Shown: positions 20,019 to 28,656 of the stretch, in pieces
How positions within the stretch are numbered: position 1 is the stretch's first letter
Layout of the letters: each line of letters opens with the position of its first letter
Source: Vibrio rotiferianus CAIM 577 = LMG 21460
GTDB taxonomy: Bacteria > Pseudomonadota > Gammaproteobacteria > Enterobacterales > Vibrionaceae
Length of the DNA: 64,000 bases
Assembly (NCBI RefSeq): GCF_002741985.1
Contig: NZ_APHW01000009.1
Location: forward strand, 3 to 64,002
Direction: 5' to 3'
The notes under the pieces: generated by a model
Seen by the model: the letters and a program-made list of their open reading frames with translations, nothing else
Database searches by the model: none
Told to the model about the DNA's origin: nothing
Translations under genes and position numbers: made by a program

Positions 20019-20252
20019 AGTTGAAATTTATCCCATAAATTGCTGATAAATAAGGTTTAATTGATTTTTGGATTTCTTTTGTTATCGATTTGTTATTGTT
20101 TTCTGTGGGCTTATTTATTGATTTTGACGAAAATGACGGAGTTTTAATTAACGAACTTGACGACGAATAAACAGGGTAGATTCGTGAAATCTTTGATTTC
20201 ACACAATGAATAGGAGGGTATTGGGGAGTAGAATCGCCCCATTGAATACTCT

Positions 20253-20273
20253 TAATAATAATATTTATCATTA
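20253..20273 (+). promoter_or_regulatory. Fur box upstream of feoA
   Basis: TAATAATAATATTTATCATT (on the other strand AATGATAAATATTATTATTA) resembles the 19-bp Fur consensus GATAATGATAATCATTATC. It lies about 22 bp before the feoA start, suitable for iron-dependent repression of feoABC. Confidence 0.6.
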
Positions 20274-20294
20274 GCAATACTCTTAAGGGCCATT

Positions 20295-20522
20295 ATGAAG
20301 CTATCAGAGATCAAACCCGGAGAAACGGTAACTATTCGATTACTTGAAGGTCTATCCTCAGATGTTCGAAAAAAGCTCATGGTAATGGGGCTACTTCCTA
20401 ACACTCTAGTAAAAGTAATTCGACGCGCACCTATGGGCGACCCTCTGCAAGTTGAAGTTCGTGGTGTTTCTGTTGCATTGCGAGAAGCGATTGCGCAAAA
20501 CATTGAAGTGGAGCGAGCATAA
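20295..20522 (+). CDS. feoA: Ferrous iron transport protein A
   Basis: A 75-residue cytoplasmic SH3-like protein, MKLSEIKPGETVTIRLLEG with the conserved GxxRKKLMVMGLLPNTLVKV core, which assists the FeoB transporter. It has a TAAGGG ribosome site. The stop overlaps the feoB start by one base (TAATG), so the two are coupled. It is first in the feoABC operon, behind a Fur-like box. Confidence 0.96.
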   Translation: MKLSEIKPGETVTIRLLEGLSSDVRKKLMVMGLLPNTLVKVIRRAPMGDPLQVEVRGVSVALREAIAQNIEVERA

Positions 20523-22798
20523 TGCAATATCAAATTCTTACTGTAGGTAACCCAAACAGCGGTAAAACAACACTTTTTAATGGCCTGACAGGTGCTAAAC
20601 AGCAGGTTGGTAACTGGGCGGGTGTAACCGTTGAGAAGAAAACAGGTCAGTTTAAACATGCAGGTGATGATTTTGCACTGACTGACCTGCCTGGTATTTA
20701 CTCACTTGATAGTGGTAATGACAGCAACAGCATTGATGAGTCGATCGCATCCCGTGCGGTTTTGACTCACCCAGCAGATTTGATCATCAACGTAGTAGAT
20801 GCAACCAGTCTTGAACGTAGCCTATATATGACACTTCAACTACGTGAACTTGGCCGTCCAATGATTGTTGTGTTGAACAAGATGGATGCACTTAAGCGTG
20901 AACGCCAAATCATCAATGTAGCTGAACTGGAAAAGACACTGGGTTGCCCAGTAGTAAGTCTATCTGCGACAAACAAAGCACAAGTTGCCGAGTTTAAAGA
21001 GAAGCTACACAAATCTGTGGTTCAAGGTGTTGCACTAACAGAAATGTCTTTGAACTACGGCGAGCATATGGAAGCGGCGATCAACAACGTTTCGGCTCTT
21101 TTTAATGATCAAACCGTTTCTAACCGTGCTCTAGCGATTCGTGCACTAGAAAAAGATGCACTTGTTCTTAACAGTATGTCAGATGCTGACCGCAATAGCA
21201 TTGAAAACACTATTACTGAGCTTGAACTGGATGTTGACCTGCACGTTGCCGACACTAAATACACGCACCTTCACGAAGAGTGTAAGAAAGTACGCCGTAG
21301 CGAAGGTAAGCTAAGTCGTAGTGTGACTGAAAAGCTCGACCAGTTCATCCTCAACAAGTGGGTGGGCATTCCATTCTTCTTCGTTGTGATGTACCTAATG
21401 TTCATGTTCTCTATCAACATTGGTAGTGCGTTCATCGATTTCTTCGATATCGGTGTTGGTGCGTTGCTAGTTGATGGTGGTCACCACTTATTGGATGGTC
21501 ATTTGCCAGTTTGGCTGGTAACTGTTCTTGCTGATGGTATCGGTGGTGGTATCCAAACAGTCGCGACTTTCATTCCAGTTATCGCGTGTTTGTACCTTTT
21601 CCTAGCTGTGCTTGAAAGCTCAGGCTACATGGCTCGTGCAGCATTCGTACTAGATAAAGTGATGCAGAAGATCGGCCTACCGGGTAAAGCATTTGTACCA
21701 CTTGTTCTTGGTTTTGGCTGTAACGTGCCATCAATCATGGCAACTCGTACTTTAGACCAAGAGCGTGAACGTAAACTAGCTGCATCAATGGCTCCATTTA
21801 TGTCATGTGGTGCTCGTTTGCCTGTATACGCGCTATTTGCTGCTGCGTTCTTCCCTGGCTCAGGTCAGAACATTGTATTTGCACTTTACCTACTTGGTAT
21901 TGTGGCTGCGATTTTCACTGGTCTTTTCCTTAAGCACACGCTTTACCCAGGTAGCAGTGACACGTTGGTTATGGAAATGCCAGATTACGAGCTTCCAACA
22001 CTACAAAACGTCGTGATCAAAACGTGGCAAAAACTGAAGCGCTTTGTATTGGGGGCGGGTAAAACCATCGTAATCGTTGTGGCAATCCTAAGTTTCTTTA
22101 ACTCACTAGGTACAGATGGCAGCTTTGGTAACGAAGACAGTGAAAATTCTGTACTTTCTAAAGCAGCACAAGTCGTGACACCAGTGTTTGCGCCAATCGG
22201 CGTTCAAGAAGACAACTGGCCGGCAACTGTTGGTATTATTACGGGGATCTTCGCTAAAGAAGCTGTGGTAGGTACGCTTAACAGCCTATACACCACACCA
22301 AGTGATGGCGAAGAAGCAGAATTTGACCTAATGGGCAGCCTAGAAGAAGCGGTAATGAGTATCCCTGATAACCTTGCTGGTTTGAGCTACTCAGATCCAT
22401 TGGGCATTGAAGTCGGTGACCTTACTGATTCAAGTGCAGTAGCAGAAGAGCAAGAAGTAGATGCATCTATCTTTGGTAACATCAAAGCTCAATTTGCTTC
22501 TGGTAACGCAGCGTTTGCTTACCTAATCTTTATTCTTCTTTACACGCCATGTGTAGCAGCGATGGGTGCATACGTACGTGAGTTCGGCCATAACTTTGCG
22601 CGTTTTATTGCGGTGTGGACAATGGGCTTGGCATATCTATGTGCGACGTTCTACAACCAGTTGACACATTTCGCAGATAGCCCAGTAACAAGTGGTATTT
22701 GGATGGCTGTGATCGTTGCTATCTTCTTTGGCACCTACCGTGTGTTCAAACAAGTTGGTAAGAAACAAAACGGTGCATTAGAGGCGCAAGTAGCATGA
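20522..22798 (+). CDS. feoB: Ferrous iron transporter FeoB
   Basis: A 758-residue inner-membrane Fe(II) transporter. The N-terminal G-protein domain has G1 GNPNSGKTT (residues 9-17), the switch segment with the GNWAGVTVEKK motif, G3 DLPG near residue 58 and G4 NKMD near residue 120. It is followed by the helical GDI-like region and the membrane domain with the two conserved Gate motifs (GFGCNVPSIMATRT near 398 and TPCVAAMGAYVRE near 677). Its end overlaps feoC by 4 bases (ATGA). Confidence 0.98.
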   Translation: MQYQILTVGNPNSGKTTLFNGLTGAKQQVGNWAGVTVEKKTGQFKHAGDDFALTDLPGIYSLDSGNDSNSIDESIASRAVLTHPADLIINVVDATSLERSLYMTLQLRELGRPMIVVLNKMDALKRERQIINVAELEKTLGCPVVSLSATNKAQVAEFKEKLHKSVVQGVALTEMSLNYGEHMEAAINNVSALFNDQTVSNRALAIRALEKDALVLNSMSDADRNSIENTITELELDVDLHVADTKYTHLHEECKKVRRSEGKLSRSVTEKLDQFILNKWVGIPFFFVVMYLMFMFSINIGSAFIDFFDIGVGALLVDGGHHLLDGHLPVWLVTVLADGIGGGIQTVATFIPVIACLYLFLAVLESSGYMARAAFVLDKVMQKIGLPGKAFVPLVLGFGCNVPSIMATRTLDQERERKLAASMAPFMSCGARLPVYALFAAAFFPGSGQNIVFALYLLGIVAAIFTGLFLKHTLYPGSSDTLVMEMPDYELPTLQNVVIKTWQKLKRFVLGAGKTIVIVVAILSFFNSLGTDGSFGNEDSENSVLSKAAQVVTPVFAPIGVQEDNWPATVGIITGIFAKEAVVGTLNSLYTTPSDGEEAEFDLMGSLEEAVMSIPDNLAGLSYSDPLGIEVGDLTDSSAVAEEQEVDASIFGNIKAQFASGNAAFAYLIFILLYTPCVAAMGAYVREFGHNFARFIAVWTMGLAYLCATFYNQLTHFADSPVTSGIWMAVIVAIFFGTYRVFKQVGKKQNGALEAQVA

Positions 22799-23025
22799 TT
22801 TTAAAAGAGCTTTATCAATACATTGCAGACAAAGGAACCGTCTCCCAGTCAGATCTGGCTAAGCAGTTTGGGATGAGTGAAGACGGAGCCGACGCGATGT
22901 TAAGCGTGTGGATCAAGAAGGGTAAAGTTAACCGCTTAGTCGACACCAATAAAGCTCATGACGTGACTCGAGTGCGCTACTCTGTAACTAAGCAAGATGG
23001 TTTATCTTTAACAGTAACCATGTAG
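22795..23025 (+). CDS. feoC: FeoC-like transcriptional regulator/assembly protein
   Basis: A 76-residue winged-helix protein: MILKELYQYIADKGTVSQSDLAKQF, then MSEDGADAMLSVWIKKGKV. It contains no cysteine at all, so it cannot carry the Fe-S cluster proposed for enterobacterial FeoC. Cysteine-free FeoC is known for Vibrio, where it binds the FeoB cytoplasmic domain and supports transport. It overlaps the feoB stop codon by ATGA and is followed by a terminator. Confidence 0.94.
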   Translation: MILKELYQYIADKGTVSQSDLAKQFGMSEDGADAMLSVWIKKGKVNRLVDTNKAHDVTRVRYSVTKQDGLSLTVTM

Positions 23026-23052
23026 CAGCAAGAAGTCTCACGTAAAACCGAC

Positions 23053-23087
23053 AAAGCCGCATCAGTAATGATGCGGCTTTTCTTTTT
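23053..23087. terminator. Terminator after feoC (also usable for yqhA side)
   Basis: AAAGCCGCATCA and TGATGCGGCTTT form a 12-bp stem around GTAA, followed by TTCTTTTTG on the plus strand. The minus side has fewer T. Confidence 0.9.
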
Positions 23088-23097
23088 GTCTATTCAA

Positions 23098-23619
23098 TCA
23101 GCGATCTTCAGAGTGCTTGGTTGAGCCCAGTTCTAAAAACTTTAATCCAAGGCTTAGAACTAAAATCGAAATTGGTAGGGTTAAGATTGTCCAATCTAAG
23201 CTATCGAAATTGATCAGTACGAGCTCCAAGAACTTCACAAACAAAATCACAATAATGACTTCAGCTAAGATGTTTTTTAGGTGACCAATGTTTGGTGTTC
23301 TGATCCAATGCAAAACGGATTGGTCTTGTGTTTTAGCTTTAACTTTATTGGAGATAAACAGAGTAAAGATACCGTGAGCAAAGATAAAAAGAACCAGTGC
23401 GACAAGAAACGTATCTAGAGACTTGATCAAATAAGCGATTGCGATGTCTGCTTTATCTAAATGTGCGAGTGCTTCTGGAGGTGTTTGATTAAGAATGAAG
23501 ACCGCAAATGCCGAATAGGTTTTTGCTGCGCCCATAACAAAAAGCAAGAACGAAGCAGCCATAGAACAGATTATGGCAATCCAGCTGACGTGTCGGAATG
23601 TGTTGAAGACTTGTTTCAT
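23098..23619 (-). CDS. yqhA: YqhA family inner membrane protein (UPF0114)
   Basis: A 173-residue membrane protein with four hydrophobic helices (about residues 10-32, 55-78, 110-132 and 140-160). The segments SMAASFLLFVMGAAKTYSAF and SLDTFLVALVLFIFAHGIFTLF match the UPF0114/YqhA family, whose function is not established. The ATG at 23619 was chosen because AGAGAGGG lies just upstream; an in-frame start 36 bases earlier lacks one. It is monocistronic, converging on feoC. Confidence 0.85.
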   Translation of the reverse strand: MKQVFNTFRHVSWIAIICSMAASFLLFVMGAAKTYSAFAVFILNQTPPEALAHLDKADIAIAYLIKSLDTFLVALVLFIFAHGIFTLFISNKVKAKTQDQSVLHWIRTPNIGHLKNILAEVIIVILFVKFLELVLINFDSLDWTILTLPISILVLSLGLKFLELGSTKHSEDR

Positions 23620-23769
23620 GATGACCCTCTCTAATTGAGCGAGCAGTCTAAACAAGTTTGATTTGAGTGATAATCCCAGAAAAATGAGAAAGATTGTTAC
23701 AAATAGGTATTAATCTTTCTCTGTCTATTTTAGCTGTATTCAAAGATGAATTATTTTCGCTAGCAGTGC

Positions 23770-24198
23770 TTATGCTTTTTGGAAAATAGAGCTCAGTGAT
23801 AGCACGTTCTTAATGCGACCAAGTAACTCGTTTTGCTCTTCTTCTGTACGAATTCCACCTTTGGTGTTACCCCAAACTGGTCCCGGCCATGCCACATCGT
23901 CTTCGAAGCGAGCAATATGGTGAATGTGCAGTTGTGGCACCATGTTACCTAGCGCGCCAAGGTTTAACTTGTCTGGACGGAATGTTGCTTCCAGTGCTTG
24001 GCTTACCGCTTGAGACTCTAGCAAAAACTGTTGCTGTTCTTGCATTGGCAAGTGGTGAAGCTCTTTTAGGTTTGCACGTTTAGGTACCAAGATAACCCAT
24101 GGCACGGCATTGTCTTTATGTAGAAGTGCCACGCACAGTGGGAAGTGACCGATAACGGTGGTGTCTTTTGCCAGTTGAGGGTGCAGTTCAAAACTCAT
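23770..24198 (-). CDS. HIT domain protein
   Basis: A 142-residue histidine-triad family protein, probably a nucleotide hydrolase or transferase. The triad-like motif is QLHIHHIAR near residue 90, with the expected upstream PWVILVPKR strand and ELHHLPMQEQQQFL helix. The family name HIT and the fold are clear; the substrate is not. The motif is HxHHxAR and not the usual HxHxH, as in the short HIT proteins common in Vibrio. It has an AAAGAG ribosome site and is monocistronic. Confidence 0.88.
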   Translation of the reverse strand: MSFELHPQLAKDTTVIGHFPLCVALLHKDNAVPWVILVPKRANLKELHHLPMQEQQQFLLESQAVSQALEATFRPDKLNLGALGNMVPQLHIHHIARFEDDVAWPGPVWGNTKGGIRTEEEQNELLGRIKNVLSLSSIFQKA

Positions 24199-24272
24199 GC
24201 TCTTTCCAATTAATTGTTTTAGTTGAGTATAAGGTTGGAGAGAGGATGTGGCTAGGTCTTAAATACTAAACG

Positions 24273-24316
24273 AGAGATTCCCTATCACGTTCGTCCCTCA
24301 CTGTAGGGAGTGACGT
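24273..24316. repeat. Palindromic intergenic repeat, copy 2
   Basis: GAGATTCCCTATCACG then TTCGTCCCTCACTG then TAGGGAGTGACGTG: the same arms and core order as the copies near 1783, 27046, 27148 and 36363. Confidence 0.6.
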
Positions 24317-24374
24317 GTTTCTACCGACGCTAGTTGGGGGATTGCTTGGTTTCACACAAATGAGATATGCGGAG

Positions 24375-24407
24375 CAATAAAAAAGGCTGACGCTTTCACG
24401 CCAACCT
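24375..24407 (-). terminator. Terminator of argS
   Basis: Minus strand: AAGGTTGGCG-TGAAAG-CGTCAGCCTT followed by TTTTATT. The 19-bp core is identical to that of the gltA terminator at 1905-1923. Confidence 0.88.
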
Positions 24408-24435
24408 TTCTAACTTGTTTCGAGACTCGAATCGT

Positions 24436-26169
24436 TTACATACGCTCTAGAGTATCGATACCTAGTAGAGATAGACCTTGCTTGATGGTCTTCGCCGTTA
24501 GCGCTGCTAGTTTCAGACGGCTTTGTTTCACAGCTTCGTCTTCAGCAACTAGGATAGGGCACGCTTCGTAGAAGCTAGAGAACTGACCTGCTAGTTCGAA
24601 TAGGTAGCTACACATGATGTGCGGTTGACCTTCGCGAGCAACAGATTGAACCGCTTCTTCGAATTGCATAAGTTTTGCGATAAGCGCTTTTTCTTTCTCG
24701 TCAGTGATCTTAATTTCACCTTGTAGATCATCCATAGAAACGCCAGCTTTAGCGAATACAGATGCTACACGAGTGTAAGCGTATTGCATGTAAGGTGCAG
24801 TGTTACCTTCGAACGCTAGCATGTTGTCCCAATCGAACACGTAGTCTGTGGTACGGTGCTTAGAAAGGTCTGCGTACTTAACCGCTGCCATTGCAACTGT
24901 GTTAGCGATCGCTTTCTTCTCGTCTTCTGCTAGTTCTGGGTTCTTAGATTCGATCAGCTGTGCTGCACGAACTTCTGCTTCATCAAGAAGATCTGCAAGA
25001 CGAACCGTACCGCCAGCACGAGTCTTGAATGGTTTACCATCTTTACCTAGCATCATGCCGAATGCGTGGTGTTCAAGAGAAACAGATTCTGGGATGTAAC
25101 CCGCTTTACGAACAATAGTCCAAGCTTGCATTAGGTGCTGGTGCTGACGAGAGTCGATGAAGTAAAGCACACGATCTGCGCCTAGCTCTTCGTAACGGTA
25201 TTTCGCACATGCGATATCTGTTGTTGTGTATAGGAAGCCGCCGTCACGCTTCTGAACGATAACGCCCATCGCTTCGCCGTCTTTGTTCTTGAATTCTTCA
25301 AGGAACACAACTTGTGCGCCATCATCTTCAACCGCAAGACCTTGTGCTTTAAGGTCTGCTACGATCTTAGGTAGCATGTCGTTGTACATGCTCTCGCCCA
25401 TTACGTCATCACGAGATAGAGATACGTTTAGACGATCGTAGTTACGTTGGTTTTGGATCATGGTTACGTCAACCAGCTTCTTCCACATTTCTGCGCAGAA
25501 CTCGTCGCCGCTTTGCAGTTTCACAACGTAGTTACGTGCTTTCACTGCGAATTCTTCGTCTTCGTCGTACAGTTTCTTAGACTCACGGTAGAAGCCTTCA
25601 AGGTCAGCCAGTTCCATAGAAACTTCGCCAGACTCTTGTTGTACACGCTCAAGGTTTGCGATAAGCATACCGAACTGAGTACCCCAGTCACCGATGTGGT
25701 TCGCACGGATCACTTTGTGACCTAGGAACTCAAGAGTACGTACTACCGCATCACCGATGATGGTTGAACGTAGGTGACCAACGTGCATTTCTTTTGCTAC
25801 GTTTGGTGCAGAGTAGTCAGCAACGATAGTTTGAGCTTCGTCTGCAGCAACGCCAAGGCGTGAATCAGCCAGTGCTGCTTCTGCTTGCTTCGCAAGGAAC
25901 TCTTCGCTTAGGAAAATGTTGATGAAACCAGGACCAGCGATTTCTGTCTTGCTCGCAATACCGTCTAGGTCTAGAACATCCAGTACTTTCTGTGCAAATT
26001 CTCGTGGGTTAGTACCCAGTTTTTTAGCAACGCCCATTACGCCGTTTGCTTGGTAGTCACCAAATTGTGGCTTTGCTGATTGGCGAACTGCTGCAGGACT
26101 GCCTGCAGGTGCGCCAGCGGCTTCTAGAGCCTGAGATACTTTGTCATTAATAAGTGCTTGGATATTCAC
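24436..26169 (-). CDS. argS: Arginyl-tRNA synthetase
   Basis: A 577-residue class I synthetase that charges tRNA-Arg. The HIGH-type motif is HVGHLRS near residue 127, within the [17 protein letters not shown] region. As usual for ArgS the KMSKS motif is absent and replaced by a FKTRAGG segment near residue 375. The N-terminal Add-1 domain ([18 protein letters not shown]...) and the DALR anticodon-binding domain at the C-terminus are present. The GTG at 26169 was chosen over the TTG 15 bases upstream because AAGGAA precedes it and [14 protein letters not shown] is the family start. Confidence 0.97.
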   Translation of the reverse strand: MNIQALINDKVSQALEAAGAPAGSPAAVRQSAKPQFGDYQANGVMGVAKKLGTNPREFAQKVLDVLDLDGIASKTEIAGPGFINIFLSEEFLAKQAEAALADSRLGVAADEAQTIVADYSAPNVAKEMHVGHLRSTIIGDAVVRTLEFLGHKVIRANHIGDWGTQFGMLIANLERVQQESGEVSMELADLEGFYRESKKLYDEDEEFAVKARNYVVKLQSGDEFCAEMWKKLVDVTMIQNQRNYDRLNVSLSRDDVMGESMYNDMLPKIVADLKAQGLAVEDDGAQVVFLEEFKNKDGEAMGVIVQKRDGGFLYTTTDIACAKYRYEELGADRVLYFIDSRQHQHLMQAWTIVRKAGYIPESVSLEHHAFGMMLGKDGKPFKTRAGGTVRLADLLDEAEVRAAQLIESKNPELAEDEKKAIANTVAMAAVKYADLSKHRTTDYVFDWDNMLAFEGNTAPYMQYAYTRVASVFAKAGVSMDDLQGEIKITDEKEKALIAKLMQFEEAVQSVAREGQPHIMCSYLFELAGQFSSFYEACPILVAEDEAVKQSRLKLAALTAKTIKQGLSLLGIDTLERM

Positions 26170-26389
26170 ACGCGTTTCCTTCAATTCAAGGACGAAGAAC
26201 TCGGCGAAGTAAGTGCCAAGTTCTGCTGGAGTTCACAAAAATGGGGCTAATGATAACAACTTTATTGCTTTTCATACAGAGAGGAATTGGGGAAATTTAT
26301 ACTTTTTCGATTGAATGGAAATGTGGCTTGGTTTGCGTTTACTATTGCGCTCAGAGTAATGAGATAAATCGCCCCAAAAGAGAGCCACA

Positions 26390-26986
26390 ATGACGACTCA
26401 ACTAGTTGAAAAACGCTTAGCGCCTGAATTGATGATCCAAGATCTGGATGCATTTATGGCGAAGATTGAAGAGCTTGCATCCCTGTTAAAACTGGATCTG
26501 AGCTTTGCTCAAGCTGACCATATTGCGCTGCGTATTAATGATACTGAAACAGCGAAAGCCGCGCATGAAGCATGGAATCAATACGGTAAGGTGATTTCAC
26601 AAGCGAAAATCAACGGTCGCCCGATTATTGTTATTGAATTCGACAAAACGTTGGAAAGCCGTGGCTGGAAGATTGAGTGTTTGGAGTTGCCATACCCTGC
26701 GGAAGGCAAAATCTACCCAACTGAAAGTTGGGAGCATGTGGAGTTTGTGATTCCATCTCATGCCGAAACTGCAGACGACTTTCTAGCTGATTTGAAACAC
26801 ACTTATCCAGCATTTGGTGCACGCTTTGATGAGTTGGAACCGCTTGGTGTGAAGATCAAATTGTCGAGCCCGAAAGGGGAAGGCGAACGCTTGAATAACC
26901 CAACCGTGGCGTTTAAGTATCAAGGCATTTGTATCAAGCTGCACCCGCATTCACTCAAGCGTATTGTGGAGTCTGAGCAGGCTTAA
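26390..26986 (+). CDS. yecM: YecM family VOC-fold protein
   Basis: A 198-residue soluble protein of the YecM family, which has the vicinal oxygen chelate fold and an unproven function. Family signatures are DHIALRINDTETAKAAHEAW near residue 44, a WKIECLELPYP segment near residue 92 and EHVEFVIP near residue 117 (the expected His and Glu metal-ligand positions). It is conserved next to argS in enterobacteria and Vibrio, as here, where it diverges from argS. It starts ATG behind GAG-rich sequence and ends in a repeat-rich gap. Confidence 0.88.
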   Translation: MTTQLVEKRLAPELMIQDLDAFMAKIEELASLLKLDLSFAQADHIALRINDTETAKAAHEAWNQYGKVISQAKINGRPIIVIEFDKTLESRGWKIECLELPYPAEGKIYPTESWEHVEFVIPSHAETADDFLADLKHTYPAFGARFDELEPLGVKIKLSSPKGEGERLNNPTVAFKYQGICIKLHPHSLKRIVESEQA

Positions 26987-27045
26987 TTTGGTTTACGTGC
27001 GCTGTTAGCTTTGTGGGCAAACTGGAGCTGACAGTGCGCGGATAT

Positions 27046-27189
27046 GAGATTCCTGATCTCGCTTAAGCTCGTCGGAATGACGCGTTTGAGTTGTTTGTGT
27101 TTGGTTAAGTGGTGTAGCCCAATGGATTTGAGCCCCAACCGCAATTACGTCATTCCCGAAAGCGACGAAGGAGCGCAGTCGGGAATCTC
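27046..27189. repeat. Pair of opposed palindromic intergenic repeats
   Basis: The 312-bp gap between yecM and purU holds no gene. It holds two copies of the repeat family in opposite orientation: GAGATTCCTGATCTCG..GTCGGAATGACG (27046-27082) and CGTCATTCCCGAAAGCGACG..GCAGTCGGGAATCTC (27148-27189). As an inverted pair they could fold into one long structure at the ends of the two converging messages. Confidence 0.65.
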
Positions 27190-27298
27190 TTACAAGCGCT
27201 GCCATAAAACATCCGACGACTGATACAAAAAACGCGTAATGAAAAGGCAATACCTTCTCTAATTACGCGTTTTTAATAGTTAACAGTCAGTCGCTAAC

Positions 27299-28132
27299 TT
27301 AAAGAATAACCGTCTTATTACCGTAAACAAAAACGTGGTCATTGAGCACTTTGTTCAGTGCTTTGCTCAACACGTTCTTTTCTACATCACGACCCGCTTG
27401 TGCCATATCTTGTGCGCTGAAGGTGTGATCGACAGGAATTACGTCCTGCTTAATAATTGGCCCTTCATCTAGATCATTGGTAACAAAGTGTGCGGTTGCA
27501 CCAATGATTTTCACGCCACGATCAAACGCTTGTTGGTACGGTTTCGCACCGATGAAAGCGGGCAAGAAACTGTGGTGAATATTAATAATCTTGTGATGGT
27601 ACTGTTCTACAAAAGCTGGGGTTAGCACACGCATGTACTTCGCCAGAACTAAAAAGTCCGCATCGTATTGAGCGATAACTTCGAGCATCTTTTGCTCATG
27701 CTCTTCGCGGCTCAGATCTTCGTGAGTAACATGGTGATAAGGGATATCGAAGCGTTCAGTAAGGCCTTGTAGCTTGTCGTAGTTACCGACAACGGCGGCG
27801 ATCTCTACATCCAAACTTCCGTCGTAGTTCTTCATTAAAATATCGCCTAAACAATGCGCTTCTTTGGTGACTAAAATAACGATGCGCTTACGGCGGGAAC
27901 TGATGAGCTTTCGCTTCGCACCTTGAGGCAGTGCTTGGTCTAAATCTGCTAGAAAAGTCTGATCATTGAAGTAGCCTTCTAGCTCGGTACGCATAAAAAA
28001 GTGACCACTGGCATTATCTACAAACTCATTATTGTGGACGATATTCAGTTGGTGCTTATAACAAATATTGGTGATTTTTGAGATCAGGCCTGGGGCGTCT
28101 GAACAATGAGTAAGTAGTGTTTTCTTTTCCAT
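27299..28132 (-). CDS. purU: Formyltetrahydrofolate deformylase
   Basis: A 277-residue enzyme that hydrolyses 10-formyl-THF to THF and formate, feeding PurT and balancing one-carbon pools. It has an N-terminal ACT domain (HCSDAPGLISKITNICYKHQLNIVHNNEFVD-type, residues about 9-75) and a C-terminal formyltransferase domain with the catalytic Asn-His block INIHHSFLPAF near residue 187, GATAHFV near 213 and the catalytic Asp in DLDEGPII near 222. Length is close to E. coli PurU (280). It is transcribed alone and diverges from the small gene at 28326. Confidence 0.96.
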   Translation of the reverse strand: MEKKTLLTHCSDAPGLISKITNICYKHQLNIVHNNEFVDNASGHFFMRTELEGYFNDQTFLADLDQALPQGAKRKLISSRRKRIVILVTKEAHCLGDILMKNYDGSLDVEIAAVVGNYDKLQGLTERFDIPYHHVTHEDLSREEHEQKMLEVIAQYDADFLVLAKYMRVLTPAFVEQYHHKIINIHHSFLPAFIGAKPYQQAFDRGVKIIGATAHFVTNDLDEGPIIKQDVIPVDHTFSAQDMAQAGRDVEKNVLSKALNKVLNDHVFVYGNKTVIL

Positions 28133-28325
28133 AAATAGAATACTTCCATGTTTTATTTTTTTTAGCGTACGAAAAATTGTTTAGCCCTAATAGGGTGAAC
28201 TATGCCGCAATTTGACCTCCATAAATAATCTATTATCAAAATGGTTTCAACAAATTATCTAGGTGAATTTAAACAGTCACAAGTTTGTTGACGTAAGACA
28301 AAATTAAAAGGCTAAGGTGGTGCGT

Positions 28326-28499
28326 ATGGATAAAGAACTACTAGCACGCAAACTGTACCAAGAGCGAGTAAGTGCACTAGTGGGAGAACAAGGCATTGAT
28401 GAGCAGGTGCTCAGTCAAATGTGGGAAAATAAAGCCACTCCTACCGAAGCGGCGAAAGCATGGTATCGGACGATGCATTCCAAGGACCAGCTTGGCTAA
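28326..28499 (+). CDS. Small conserved-looking protein of unknown function (57 aa)
   Basis: A 57-residue charged, helical and soluble protein (MDKELLARKLYQERVSALVG then QGIDEQVLSQMWENKATPTE) that I do not recognise as a named family. ATG at 28326 with AAGG eight bases upstream was preferred to the GTG codons just before it. Codon use and composition look like a real gene, and a GC-rich hairpin follows. It lies 158 bp upstream of yoaA and diverges from purU. Confidence 0.6.
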   Translation: MDKELLARKLYQERVSALVGEQGIDEQVLSQMWENKATPTEAAKAWYRTMHSKDQLG

Positions 28500-28537
28500 A
28501 TCGCTACTTAAATCGTAAATAACTTCACAAACACCTT

Positions 28538-28569
28538 CCGGGGCGGGTCTTATTATTGGCTCGCCCCGG
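28538..28569 (+). terminator. GC-rich hairpin before yoaA
   Basis: CCGGGGCG and CGCCCCGG form a perfect 8-bp stem with a 16-nt loop. A U-run is lacking, so it is a weak terminator or a processing element between the 57-aa gene and yoaA. Confidence 0.5.
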
Positions 28570-28656
28570 CTCACTTTCTGCACTTTTGTCACCTCGTGAT
28601 CCTTTCCCGTTCTTTGGTATACTCTCGGCAATTTTTCTCGCTCAGGCAAAAAGTGG

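Noticed and set aside
19951..20277. Minus-strand open frame of 108 codons upstream of feoA
   Set aside because: Ser/Lys/Asn/Ile-rich low-complexity product in AT-rich DNA, no ribosome site, no family pattern, and it overlaps the Fur and CRP-like sites and the sRNA promoter region.
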